64,000 nucleotides of DNA, taken from the NCBI GenBank assembly GCA_028023455.1, contig JAQFVV010000257.1, forward strand, positions 122,001 through 186,000. Reading direction: 5' to 3'. Position 1 is the stretch's first letter. Every line of letters starts with the position of its first letter. Under the pieces are notes generated by a model. That model was not told the origin of the DNA. It searched no databases and saw only the letters and a list, made by a program, of their open reading frames with translations. Positions 1 through 10,972 of the stretch are shown here, in pieces. The position numbers and the translations under genes are program-made. This DNA is from Epiperipatus broadwayi. Its lineage: Eukaryota > Onychophora > Udeonychophora > Euonychophora > Peripatidae.

Positions 1-114
1 ATACCTCGTATTATTTTATTTTAATTTGTAACATCAAGATCTTGTCTTAAGTAATAACAAGAATGAATGATATTTTATCTAAATGTTGAAAATTAAAACA
101 AAATAATATTTGAT

Positions 115-242
115 ATAAACAATGAGGATTTCCAATTCCTCTACAAGCTTTGTGATAAATGCTTAGCCAGAGCCAGCACTTAAAATATCTCTGTCATGCT
201 CTGGCTAAGCTTGTAGAGGAATTGGAAATCCTCATTGTTTAT
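115..242. repeat. Nested hairpin (fold-back repeat)
   Basis: The left arm (115-173) and right arm (198-242) are reverse complements of each other, except for about 14 bases present only in the left arm between the outer and inner stem. The outer stem pairs 115-150 with 207-242. The inner stem pairs 161-173 (GCTTAGCCAGAGC) with 198-210 (GCTCTGGCTAAGC). The loop is about 24 bases. It looks like a MITE or the folded end of one. I see no target duplication and no open reading frame. Confidence 0.8.
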
Positions 243-389
243 AACTGACAAGTTTAAGAGATAGGGTCATGTGATCTATGACTCTTATTTTAATATTTGC
301 TATAACTTAAATAAGTCTATATATAATGCTTCTTAAGGAGAACATATTTTTTTAGATAGTTATCTGTAGCTGAAGATTATTACTTAATG

Positions 390-702
390 ACTACTCTCAT
401 GCAAGGTAGGGAATGGTTTCTATCCACTTTTAATACCTTATGGAGGCACACAATCATAAACATATGACCAAAGATATTGAAAAAGGTGTATGATCCCCAA
501 GATGCACATTTCATGCTGAAACAGCACTCATCAGATTGTGATCTGGGCCAACTGATGAATGTTGGTTCAGCATGAAATGTGCATCTTGGGAATTATATAT
601 CTTTTTGACATGTCTTTGGTTATATGTTTATGGCTATACCCCTTCACAATGTGTTAAAAGTGGGTAGAAACCAGTTCTTACCTTGCATGTGATTGGAGTA
701 GT
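390..702. mobile_element. Fold-back MITE-like element (family F1)
   Basis: The two halves are imperfect inverted copies. The left end (ACTACTCTCATGCAAGGTAG) mirrors the right end, which reads back as ACTACTCCAATCACATGCAAGG. The centre holds the paired motif TTTCATGCTGAA / TTCAGCATGAAA and GATGCACATTTC / GAAATGTGCATC. The same core (GATCCCCAA followed by a GCATGAAAT-type motif) recurs unfolded near 2852-3045, 7438-7580 and 48400-48560, so this is a dispersed family. No coding capacity is visible. Confidence 0.7.
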
Positions 703-1888
703 GAAAATTACACTACAAAAATATTAGCTATCTCATAGTGTTGTTTAACTTTTATGTAGTTGTATTTTTGTGTTGTAACACTTTTGTTTAATTCTTTTAG
801 TACTGCTTTTATAATTGTAGTGTCTATCCTTATTATATTTAATGTGAAACCAAGGTCCCTTTCTTTTCTTCATTTACACTGTGTTTATCCATATATTAAA
901 TCAAATTTTATTATTAGTAAAATATTTACATTTATAAAAAACAAAACAAAACAATGTTTGCCTTTCTGAGTACTCAAAATACTTAACGAACAAACAACTA
1001 TGCAATTATTTTAAATAAAGAAATTTAAAAAATAGAAGCAGTATGACATTTTATTCATGTCATGCTTTTATTTTTCTTAACTTTATTATTTCAAACTTAG
1101 TGTTAATTATTGTAAGGTTAGAGATTTGTTGAAAATTTGCTTTTGGCATTTAACTTTACATATTCCTTTCAAGTTTGTTTACACTGGTTGTTTTTTTATT
1201 AGCATTCTCTAATTTAATTAAGATTTAGCTTACTTTATTTCACGTTTTTAATAAAACATTCTGTCTTCTGTAAATAATTTTCTTGTTAAGAAATATAATA
1301 TAATGAATAATATATTATCAAAATATTTGAACTTAAAACAAGCCAATATGCATAGCAGCATTTTTTTTCAAATGAATATATTATGTATGCAGTGCATTTA
1401 CATAATCCTAGTATATCTAAATTTATTTATGTTGTTATGCATATGTGTACAGTGTGTGTTATATAGTGATATGTATTTATTCATAAATATTACGCAATGA
1501 AACGGATAGTTGTTATGCATGTGTGTATATACAGTGTGTGTTATATAATGATATGTATTTATTCATAAATATTATTTAATGAAAATTAATAACTTTCATT
1601 TTCACCACCATGCTAAAGTACACAAACATTCTATTTTTTTTTTAAAAAAGAGAGATTTACATCTTATTGAAAATAACACATATATTGCAAAGTAATGATA
1701 ACTTAATATAATTGATAAATGGTATAGTAAATGTTTTATTAAGCAAAATTTAGAACTCCCAAAATTCAACTATTCAGATTTCTTTTCAAATATAATCTAG
1801 TTTTTTTTTTTTTTTAAAAATAATCTATAAAACTTTTTTCATATTTTTTTTTCAAGGCTTGTTATAAATATTGCATAATTTAATTGTG
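703..1888. other. AT-rich intergenic DNA with one short tandem duplication
   Basis: I see no convincing gene here. Short open frames exist but have AT-driven composition and no recognisable motif. A tandem duplication of about 78 bp (unit 1 at 1431-1500, unit 2 at 1509-1582) shares GTTGTTATGCAT at its start and ATTCATAAATATTA near its end. The rest is A/T runs. Confidence 0.6.
1431..1582. repeat. Tandem duplication, about 78-bp period, two units
   Basis: Both units contain CAGTGTGTGTTATATA followed by TGATATGTATTTATTCATAA. They differ by a few substitutions and a short insertion in the GTGTGTATATAC segment. Confidence 0.85.
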
Positions 1889-2727
1889 ATCATCATCATC
1901 ATCAAACATTATCAATCCACTGCAGGATGAAGGTCTTTCTAAGTTCAATCCATCTCCGATTTTTAGCTTTTTTCTCCACATTACATCCACTTCATATGTG
2001 GTCTCTTTCTGGGTCTTTTACAATCTCTTGGTATCCAGTTTAAGATTTCAATTGTCCATCTACTATCATCTCTTCTAGAAATATGTCCAGCCCAACTTCA
2101 CTTCAGTCTTTTAATTTTTCAATGAGGTCACTGACACCTGTTTGTTCTCTTACCCATATATTGCATTTGCGATCACTTTTTGTTACTCCCAACATGCATC
2201 TCTCCACACTTCATTGACTGGTTTGAAGTCTCTGTATTGGTCTTCTATTAAGTGTCCAAGTCTCAGATTCATAAGTAAGAACTGGTGAAACACATTTATT
2301 AAAAACCTTCCTTTTCAAATACATAGGCATATTTCCTTTTAGTATCAAGTTATTTCTACCAAAAGTGCTCCAACCAAGTTTAATTCTATGATTAATTTCA
2401 TCCATTATGTTTCCTTCTGTATTAATAATCTGACCAAGGTATTTGTAGCTGTTAACTTCTTCTAATTCATCATAATCAATCTTTATTTTCGTATTTTGAG
2501 AAAATCCATTAAACATTACTTTAGTCTGTTTAACATTTATCTTTAGTCCTATTCTCCTACTTTCATCTGATAACTTTTGCAACATTTCTTGCAACTCTAA
2601 AGCATTATTTGCAAAAACAACTGCATCATCTGCAAAATGTAAATGACTTAAATAATCTCCCATTTACTTTACTCCTTTAGCTTCACATTTTAATCCACAA
2701 AATACTTCTTGCAGCACTGCTGTGGCC
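1889..2727 (-). pseudogene. RTE-type LINE, 5'-truncated 3' fragment (copy A)
   Basis: This is the 3' third of a non-LTR retrotransposon of the RTE type. The open part (2211-2663) encodes 150 residues covering the end of the reverse transcriptase palm. It starts just before the active-site box F-A-D-D (2625-2636), which is intact, and runs through the thumb (KYLGQIIN, LTYESETW). The downstream tail is broken by stops. The 3' end is a (GAT)n-type run, seen on the plus strand as ATCATCATCATC at 1891-1903, as expected for RTE elements. Three other copies of the family lie at 4561-7430, 37238-38102 and 53878-56730. The fragment lacks the endonuclease and the upstream RT motifs, so it cannot move by itself. 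Confidence 0.88.
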
Positions 2728-2851
2728 ATTTTTATATAGTTATTGTCAAGCCAACTTCACACACATATAAAAATGTAAACATGAAACCAATGAAAATTCT
2801 ACACTGCATATCAACCTATCTGAAAATTTTATTTTTTAAATACAAGTATAT

Positions 2852-3045
2852 TGTCTATATTGATCTTAATATAATTCAATTAGAAAGGATTTGAACTCAG
2901 ACTTTTAAGCTTGCTACAACTATCCATTAGATCTTATATAACTGATACACATTACCACGCACATACAGGTAAAAAAGATGATTCCCAGTATAAATATTTC
3001 ATGCTGAATCAGCACTCATCAGTTGTCCAGATCACTATCTCCCAC
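2852..3045 (+). repeat. Dispersed repeat, family F1 copy
   Basis: It begins TTGTCTATATTGA and contains TTTGAACTCAGAC, a CACGCACATACAGG-type segment, GATGATTCCCAG, and then ATTTCATGCTGAATCAGC, ACTCATCAGTTG. The copy at 7438-7580 starts with the same TTGTCTATA and the copy at 48400-48560 is inverted. The core is shared with the fold-back element at 390-702. It looks like a SINE- or MITE-like sequence. No tRNA-like promoter boxes are convincing. Confidence 0.6.
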
Positions 3046-3347
3046 ACATATAATATATAATCAGTGCTCAGTTTATATTAAGATAGAAAATTTTCAAACT
3101 TTAATGGACAAGCTTCAGTCTTCTCCATCCAACTCTTCAGCCATTCATATCATTGAAAATATGATGATGGAACCCTCAAAGCCCTTGTTGATGCCAATAT
3201 TAATGTCATACCCATGTTGACTTTGTCACTCTGACCTCTCACATATAGGATATTAATATGTTCATTTAAATACACAAAAGAGGGATGGGCAGAATACAGG
3301 CTGAATATGTAATAACTAAAAGGAGACCCTTTGATTCTTCTTGGAGA

Positions 3348-4241
3348 CCTTAAAGCAGTGGTCTTCAACTACTGGGCCGCAGAAGTTGTCTGTCAGTCTG
3401 CAGCTAGACTGGCAAGAAAGTTTATAATAACAAAATAATAAGATTTTAAACTTTTAATTAATATGAACAATTTTTATTTATTTTTTCATCACATTTATTA
3501 AAAAAAAAGAAACAGAACAAAAATACCACAAAATCTAATCAATCATGCATAAATTAATTTGTTTTTCTATTTATCACATATGTTTATGGGGGGGGGGGGG
3601 GGTAGAAAAAGTTTTTTATTACACAAACTCCAGTTGTCTTTTGATAGCCAATCATGGCTGCTTGTCAGCATTGTTAAAACAATAAAATGTAACGTGACTT
3701 TTTTTGATCTCTTAAATTTTTTCTACTCTCTCTTTTAATATTTCATTTTTAGTGTTTTTTTTTTGGCTATAAGGCGATGTTTTTTTTGGCTTTAACTTTT
3801 TATTTTGGAAATCAATTTTTATTACCTTTTTTTAAAAATAAAAACCAAAAAATAAGTTCTGTTTCTAACTTTCGCAAAGTATTTCTCAATACACCCCCAA
3901 ATAAAGTAAGATCAAAACTTTTGACTTTTTCAAGTTTCGTTTTCTTTTTTTTTGTTTAAAAATACGCCCACTTTTTTTTGGCCTATAAGGCAATATTTTT
4001 TTTGGCTTTATTTGTATACCATTAAAATACTAAAACTTTTATTTTTAAAACCAATTTCTGTTACCTTTTTTTAAAAATAAAAACAAACAAAAAATAACTT
4101 TGGTGTCTCAGAGATGACAAGTATTTCTCACCCCCCCCCCCAAATAAAAATTTATCTGTAAACTTCTGCTGGTCTGTGAAATCTTATCCTTACTTTTACC
4201 GGTTCGCAGATGTGAAAAGGTTGATGACCACTGCCTTAAAG
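3348..4241. mobile_element. Non-autonomous hAT element with 8-bp TSD
   Basis: The element spans 3356-4233 and is flanked by a perfect 8-bp direct repeat, CCTTAAAG (3348-3355 and 4234-4241), the target duplication length of the hAT superfamily. The left terminus reads CAGTGGTCTTCAAC. The right terminus read inwards is CAGTGGTCATCAACC. Both match the well-known hAT terminal CAGTGGTTCTCAACC type. Inside there is no transposase. There is a diverged internal duplication (about 3755-3906 and 3972-4148, each starting at TTTTTTTTGGC-TATAAGGC and ending at CCCCAAATAAA), a G run at 3590-3602 and a C run at 4131-4141. Confidence 0.9.
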
Positions 4242-4560
4242 GATCCGAGCAGGGCAATCATAATGTCCATTCCATATGTTTTTGTTATTGCAGATGTTAT
4301 TATTATGTGATTATTTATATAGTATATGAACATGGATAGGATGCTCACCAACATGCATTAACCAGCATGGTGATTTATTGGTTTTTTATGTCTGAGTTTA
4401 AGATTAAGAAAGACCACGGTCTTTCTTCTCAGCTGCCTGATAAGGCAGAATGAATGTATGTGTAAATGATAATATTTTTTCAATAGATATATTAGCAATC
4501 ATGACAGACAAAAATAAATCATGGCCCTTATTCTCATGGGACTATAAAGTCACCAACCAG
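4242..4560. other. Spacer between hAT element and RTE copy B
   Basis: AT-rich DNA with no gene that I can support. The 5' end of RTE copy B may extend some way into this stretch, since its start is not marked by a clear target duplication. Confidence 0.5.
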
Positions 4561-7430
4561 GGTAGCAGTTGGTGGTTGAAGGCAGAGGGTGCTAAGAGTC
4601 CCTTGATTGTGGACCCAGGCTGCCATTTTTTTTTATGACAACTTTTTATTTAAGTGCTTACAACTGAAGATCACTTTCAAGTGAAGGAATATTGCAAGAA
4701 TTAAAAGAACTGTCTTATATTAAATGGGACATGATTGGACTTTGTGAAGTTAGAAGAAAAGATGAAGAGAGAATTGATTTAAAAAGTGGACATGTACTTT
4801 ATTATAAAGGCATAAATATTGGAAGGACAAGTGGAGTAGGATTATAAATAAAAAGGGGAAGAACAACATTGTGAAGATTGATGGTGTATCGGACAGAGTG
4901 GCAAGATTAGTTATACAACTTAATAGCAGATACCAAATGCAGATGATTCAGGTTTAGGCCACAACAGTTCTCATAGTGATGAAGTAGTAGAAGATTTTTA
5001 TATGGATGTACAAAAGGCTTTTGATCAGAGTAAACAACATTTTAGAATTGTTATGGGAGACTTTAATGCTAGAATTGGTAAACAAATGAAAGATGAAAGT
5101 GCTGTAGGTAAATTTGGATGTGGTAATAGAAATGAGAGAGGTCATAGACTTGTGGAGTTTGCAGAAAAAGAAAAACTTTATATTAATTCTTTTTTTAAGA
5201 AAAATGTTAAAAGGAAATGGACATGGAAGCATCTAAATGAAGGTACAGCAGAATTGGATTATATTTTGATTAACGGAAAATACATATTTCAAGATTGTAA
5301 TGTTCTTAATAAATTTAACACAAGAAGTGATCATTGATTAGTAAGATACATGTTAATGCAACACTAGAGAGACAAAAATTGTTAAGAAAAAACAATATCT
5401 ACACTTGATATTCCTAGTCTTCAGAAACATTCTAATGAATTTAAATTAGAACTTACAAATTGGTTTCAAGTATTAGTAGATTTTGAACATGATTCATATT
5501 TGAATGAAATTAATATGAAAATAACTGATACACTTTTAAAAATGGCAACAAAGATAGCTGATAAAAAAAAAAAACAGCAATTGACCAATAAAATTTCTAT
5601 TGAGACTAGAGAATTAATGAAGAAAAAGAGGAATATGAAGATATACAAAAATGATGCATTAAAAAGAATTGAATACTTCAAATTTGGTAAAATGGTGTGG
5701 AAAAGAGTTGAAACTGATTTAAGAAAGTATAACTGTGAACTAGCAAGGAAAGCTGTAGAAAAGAATAAAAGTTTCAAGGGTGTAAAACAACATTTTGGTA
5801 TTGGTAGGAAATTTATATCTGCACTAAGGAAAAAAAGATCTAACTATTACTAAAAAGATGGATGACATCATGAAATGGGTAGAAGACTTCTATCAAGAAT
5901 TATATAGTAATAAAGAAGAAGTATGTCCTATATCTATTATATCTTATGAATTGCCCAGAATTTTGAATGAGGAAGTGAGACATGCAATTAAATTTATGAA
6001 AAAAGGAAAGGCTTTAGCTAATGATGGAATTATAATTGATGTATTGAAAGAAGCAGGTGAAGAAATAGAATTTTTTTAACAACATTATATATCAAATGTC
6101 TAAATGATAAAGATGTACCAGATGACTGGAAGAATGCAGTATTAATATTTAAAAAAGGTGATATAGAAGATATTAGAAATTACAGATCTATCAGTCTTTT
6201 ATCAGTTTTATACAAAATTTTTACCTAGATAATTACAACTCGTCTTCAGAGAACATTGGATTTCCACCAAACAAGAGAACAAGCTGGATTTAAAAGTGGT
6301 TTTAGTACAGTAGATCATACACAGGTATTGTGAGAGGTCATAGAGAGGACAAATGAATATGAGTTGTCATTATGTTTTTGGATTTCTAGATTATGAAAAG
6401 GCATTTGATTCTCTAATTATTTCTTCAGTGATTAATGGATTGGATCATTAAGGTATAGATCCAGGATATTATCATATTTTAAAAAATATTTATAAAAATG
6501 CAACAGCAACAATTAGATTACATAATGATACTAGGAAAGTCAACATTGAGAAGGGTGTAAGACAGAGCGACTCCATATCTCCAAAACTTTTTACAGCAGT
6601 GCTGTAAGAAGTATTTTGTGGATTAAAAATGGGAATCTAAAGGAGTGAAAATAAATGGAGATTATTTAAGTCATTTAGATTTTGCGGATGATGTAGTTGT
6701 TTTTGCAAATAATACTTTAGACCCTGTAGGAAATGTTGCCGGAGTTATCAGATTAAAGTAGGAAAGTAGGACTAAAGATAAATATAAAAAAGACTAAAGT
6801 AATGTTCAATGGGTTTTCTCAAAATATGAAAATAAAGATTGATTATGATGAGTTAGAAGAAGATAACAGCTCCAAATACCTTGGTCAGATTATTAATACA
6901 GATGGAAACATAATAGATGAAATTAATCATAGAATTAAACTTGGTTGGAGTGCTTTTGATAGAAATAACTTGATATTAAAAGGAAATATGCCTATATGTT
7001 TGAAAAGAAAGGTTTTTATTAAATGTGTTTTACCAATTCTTATTTAAGGATCTGAGACTTGGATATTTAATAGAAGAGTAACCCAGAGACTTCAAATCAC
7101 TTAAAGATACATGGAGAGGTGCATGCTTGGAGAAACAAGAAGAGATCGAAAATGCAATATATTGGTAAGAGAACAAACAGTTGTTATTGACCTCATTGAA
7201 AAAATTAAAAAAACTGAAGTAGAGTTGGGCTGCACATATTTCTAGAAGAGATGATAACAGATGGATAATTGAAATCTTAAATTGGATTCGAAGAGATTGT
7301 AAAAGACTCAGAAAGAGATCACATGTGAGATGGATGGATGAAATAACAACGTGTGCACGGGCTAAAGATCGGAGATGGTTTGAACTTGGAAAGACCTTCA
7401 TCCTGTAGAGGATTGATAATGGTTGATTAT
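4561..7430 (+). pseudogene. RTE-type LINE, nearly full length, broken (copy B)
   Basis: The order of domains is APE-like endonuclease, linker, reverse transcriptase and C-terminal tail. The endonuclease (about 4675-5338) shows the G-D-F-N-A-R-I-G motif (5056-5079) and ends in S-D-H directly followed by a stop. The linker is lysine-rich (5500-5853). The RT starts near 5858, with P-I-S-I-I and later AGFKSGFSTVDH (about 6281-6320). F-A-D-D is intact at 6681-6692. The thumb (DYDELEE, SKYLGQIINTDGN) lies in the open stretch 6802-7047. The 3' tail ends in a short GAT-rich run near 7410-7430. At least six stops or frameshifts interrupt it (for example at 5336, 6079, 6226 and 7047). The intact family protein would carry out target-primed reverse transcription. 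This copy is dead. Confidence 0.9.
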
Positions 7431-7437
7431 GATGACA

Positions 7438-7580
7438 TTTGTCTATACTGAATATAATTAGAAGAAATTTGAACTCAGACGTTCAAACTTCCTACCGCCA
7501 CCCACTCCATCTTATACAATTGTTTCACATGACCACATACATATGAAAAAGATAAATGATCCCCAATATATGTATCCGTT
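7438..7580 (+). repeat. Dispersed repeat, family F1 copy
   Basis: It begins TTGTCTATACTGA immediately after the 3' tail of RTE copy B and contains TTTGAACTCAGAC, CATGACCACATACATATG and GATAAATGATCCCCAA. It matches 2852-3010 in the same order, and 48400-48560 inverted. Confidence 0.6.
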
Positions 7581-8965
7581 TTAATTACATTAAGTTTTAT
7601 TTTTTATATATAGTATTATGTATAAGTGGATATATATATTAATGAAGATGATGTAATATATATATATATGTATATATATATATTCAATTATATAATTACG
7701 TATATATGTATATGTATATTGTAATAGGAAATATATAGAAGATAATAAAGAGATGTACATGCATAGAAGATAATAAAGAGATGTACATGCTCAGATCTAT
7801 TCCTTCTATTATTTACTATCTATCTATATTTGAGTGATAATAATTTTTTACTTGTATATGAGATAACAATCAGGTTTAACACCTTTTAAAAATCAACAAA
7901 GAAATTATATTTAAACTTAATTGTAAATGAATAATATTTATTGATGAAATAATTCTGTGATTACTTTCTTGGAAAGACGTCACTTTATATTTGATAACCA
8001 ACTGGCAGTTGGACACATCTTTAGTTGATTAAATAATTAATATTATTTTTCTTTTTCTTTTACTACGCTAACCTCCTGAGCAATTAAAATCTGGACATAA
8101 CAATTAGTATTGAGCACCGAACTAATTTAAACATCCATCTTTCCTGGGAAGTTTTACTTTTGAGATTAATTTACAAATTTATTCTTTAATTTTTGCACTT
8201 AATTCTATAATCTAATTGAGTGTAATGTAATCCAGGATTAATTCATACTCCCTGGTATAATAAAGATGATTAAATTAGTTAAAAAATATTAACAATAATT
8301 ATTAAAAATTAAGGCAAGAAATTGATCATATTTCTTTATCTTTAATTCACTCTTTTTTTTTTATTATGCATGTAATTTCAAGTTTAATTGTACTGTCAAT
8401 GAATAATGAATTATATATTACTACAAATGCCTTCAGTAGGAACTTATGCAATGATATTTAATAATTTACTCATTTAATACTTCATGCAGATGATTACAAT
8501 TTTATCTTTTTCCTATAACTCTAATTTTTTCATCTTCTATTATTATGTAGGCTTCTTTTTTAATATGGATAATAAAAGTCACCAATCTTTTATATTTCAC
8601 ATTTTTTAATATTTAAAAGCATGGTAACTCCAATGTTGGTAAATTTTTAAAGGAAAATAAAAGAAAATAATTATTATAAATATATAAATTAACAATACAT
8701 AGATTTTTCTTAAACAATATAATCCATTCTAAAGAGTATAAAATCTCTTATAACTCTTCTGTCTGTGTGCTCATAAAAACTACATTTTATAATTAAAATT
8801 ATAACAAAATATGGAAAAAATGTATTTTTAAAGTTTTTTCTAAATTACTAAGACAGTATTGGGATATACTTTTAATTTGCAGGTTAAGATTTTTCAAAAC
8901 ATTGAATTTAAAAACAACATGGAAGCATATAAATTTTAAGGTGGTCCCCTATTGAAATTATGTGA
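7581..8965. other. AT-rich intergenic DNA with TA microsatellite
   Basis: It contains a TA/TATG-rich stretch at about 7655-7715. A perfect 28-bp tandem duplication follows (7736-7763 and 7764-7790; unit TAGAAGATAATAAAGAGATG plus TACATGC). I see no gene. Confidence 0.6.
7736..7790. repeat. 28-bp tandem duplication, two units
   Basis: Two adjacent units start TAGAAGATAATAAAG and end GATGTACATGC. They are identical apart from the base following the unit. Confidence 0.9.
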
Positions 8966-8978
8966 AACTAGCTACATT
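8966..8978 (+). other. Left target-site duplication of LINE
   Basis: AACTAGCTACATT here is repeated exactly at 23811-23823. The two copies bracket the LINE with everything nested in it, and a 13-bp duplication is a normal length for LINE insertions. Confidence 0.8.
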
Positions 8979-10241
8979 GACCGAAGCAATAGCGTCTGAG
9001 GCATACATCCTTTTCCAGAAAATAAACATCCTTTCCCTGCCTGCTGAGGAGGGCTGGTTTTTCTTCATTGGAATACGTCAGTCCATATTAAATCACCACA
9101 CCAGGAAAATCAAAGGACCTAATGGCCTTCTAAATGACCTAACAGACATTAATAAACAACTTTAAGCATCACAGCAAAATTTCACAAATACAGAAAAAAT
9201 TATCTTCCTTAAAAATCTCTACAAAATCAAGCAAAAGTCCCTTGCAGAATATATATCCATCAGAAAAGCCAAATGTTTCTTAGCACAACAACACTGCTGG
9301 ATAAGAGACTACCTCAGATGGGCACTGGGATACAATAAAAAACAAATCACTCCCTTATCCATTAATACTAATGGAACCAATCTTATTGGCTTTCCAATGA
9401 TGCAGCACATCAGCAAACAATTCTGCCAATTAATGCAAAAAGATGGAGCTCCTCCTATAAACAGCTGGTTAGATGCTGGTGACCCCGGCGAACATGGCAT
9501 CACGGAAACCCAAATCAAAAAGAAGATAACATCTCTCCCTGACGGCGTTCATCCTGGCCTTCATGGCATCCCAAATTTCCTTCTCAAACACCTCAGTCAA
9601 TTCACTGTGCCAATTATTAAAAAAAATGATTGATCACCTAGCCTCTGGCAACAGAAACATAACAGATCTTTACCCAGTGGCACTCGTGCCTTTTATTAAA
9701 AAAGCAAAACCACTAAACGACATTAACAGTATCCGGCCAATTTCCATGACCCCATTGCTTATCAAGATAATTGAGTCAGTCATTAAAGATCAAATCCAAA
9801 CTCAAATTCTTAGCCATATCTCGTCAAACCAATACGGAAAAAGGGATCATCAACCTCGCATGCTATGTCCAATGTAACTGCACTGTTCAATTACATCAGA
9901 GGACATCGTAAATCAAAACCTATTGCTGTCCTGCTGGATGTTGCATCAGCATTTGATTCAGTCCAGATAAACATCCTTCTGGATATTCTGTTGGAATGCG
10001 ACATTCCAGCTGGGATTGTACAGATGATCAGATATCTGCTCAACAACAGAGAGATTTTTCTCTCTCTTGATGGCAAGATCACACCAGGTTTCAAGCCATA
10101 CAAGTCGATCCCTCAAGGATCCCCGCTCAGTGCCCTTTTCTTCACAGCATACATCAACCTTCTTCTGATGGATATTGAAAAAAACCTCCCTGGAATTTTC
10201 CTTCCCTCTCTCAATAAAAGCTTCAATGTATTTGCATATAT
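8979..10241 (+). pseudogene. LINE reverse transcriptase, 5' part (interrupted)
   Basis: This is the upstream part of a non-LTR retrotransposon, truncated at its 5' end. It starts inside the linker before the reverse transcriptase. Visible RT blocks are the TQIKKKI..PGLHGIPNFLLK region (about 9500-9600), RPISMTPLLIKIIESVI (about 9736-9790), VLLDVASAFDSV (about 9925-9965) and IPQGSPLSALFF (about 10111-10145). Stops and frameshifts occur at 9163, near 9620 and near 9840. The reading frame ends inside the active-site block, where the LTR retrotransposon begins at 10242. The remaining part is at 22289-23535. The clade is not certain. The C-terminal zinc finger in the other part argues for the L1/Tx1 or R2-like side rather than RTE. 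Confidence 0.88.
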
Positions 10242-10806
10242 TGAAACAGTAAGGTCTGCTTTGCAGATCTTCGTTTCACCTTTTCTCACCTACTTCCTAC
10301 CCTCATACCTTAGTTTGAACCCCAATCTATCATAGTATGTCTGCAATACACTTATATACTGAAAATCCCACCTAATTTTAAACCACGAGCACAATGCTCG
10401 TATTATATATATAACTTATTCCCAAATAAAATATTAGGAATTATGTATTTGTTCACATAATTTACATTTATTAAAAAGTAAGTTATATAAGTCGTAATTG
10501 CGCACACACTATGATATCCATTTTAAAACATATCAAAATTATAAATTGTTAGTTATTTTGTTTGGATCTATTTACAAATATATTACCGTCGTAATATATG
10601 TTGATTTAAAATAAAATTCATTTAGTAAATATTCGTTTAGTAGATTCAAATATTACAATTTAAAATAAAATAATTTTCGTTTTATTTAATAAAAATCATC
10701 CCAAATATTTCTGTTAAAATAAATGAGGGACAATAGTTTAATTATATAAGTTATCTAAAAACAGCAGCTGTCCACTTAAGTTTTCTTTAATTAGTAGCAG
10801 TAATTT

Positions 10807-10904
10807 TAATTAAATCTAGTTTGTAATTCGAATGTCGACGGGGAAGTTAACAAAAGGAATTAATTAATGTTGAATTCCTTTAGACATTCGGATAGATTTA
10901 ATTA
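10807..10904. promoter_or_regulatory. Nested palindrome upstream of LTR TATA box
   Basis: Three nested stems pair: TAATTAAATCTA (10807-10818) with TAGATTTAATTA (10893-10904), CGAATGTC (10829-10836) with GACATTCG (10883-10890), and AAAGGAATT (10853-10861) with AATTCCTTT (10873-10881). It sits about 60 bases before the TATA box and is kept in the other LTR (about 20137-20234). It may be a cruciform or a protein-binding region, or a small insertion that became part of the LTR. Function is not shown by sequence. Confidence 0.6.
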
Positions 10905-10962
10905 CAGCAGATAAGTCCAATAATTTTGTACACCCCAGGACAAATCTATTGTTAAATTTTAC

Positions 10963-10972
10963 TATAAAAAGG
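10963..10972 (+). promoter_or_regulatory. TATA box of 5' LTR
   Basis: TATAAAAAGG, a good match to an RNA polymerase II TATA element. The same sequence is at 20290-20299 in the 3' LTR. It would place the start of transcription near 10995-11000. Confidence 0.65.

Noticed and set aside
5466-5777. Minus-strand frame opposite the RTE linker
   Set aside because: Its phenylalanine-rich composition is the antisense of lysine-rich RTE coding sequence.
8962-9165. ATG at 8962 as the start of the LINE protein
   Set aside because: This ATG lies in the host DNA just before the target duplication, so the frame through the 13-bp duplication is accidental. The LINE is 5'-truncated and has no start of its own.
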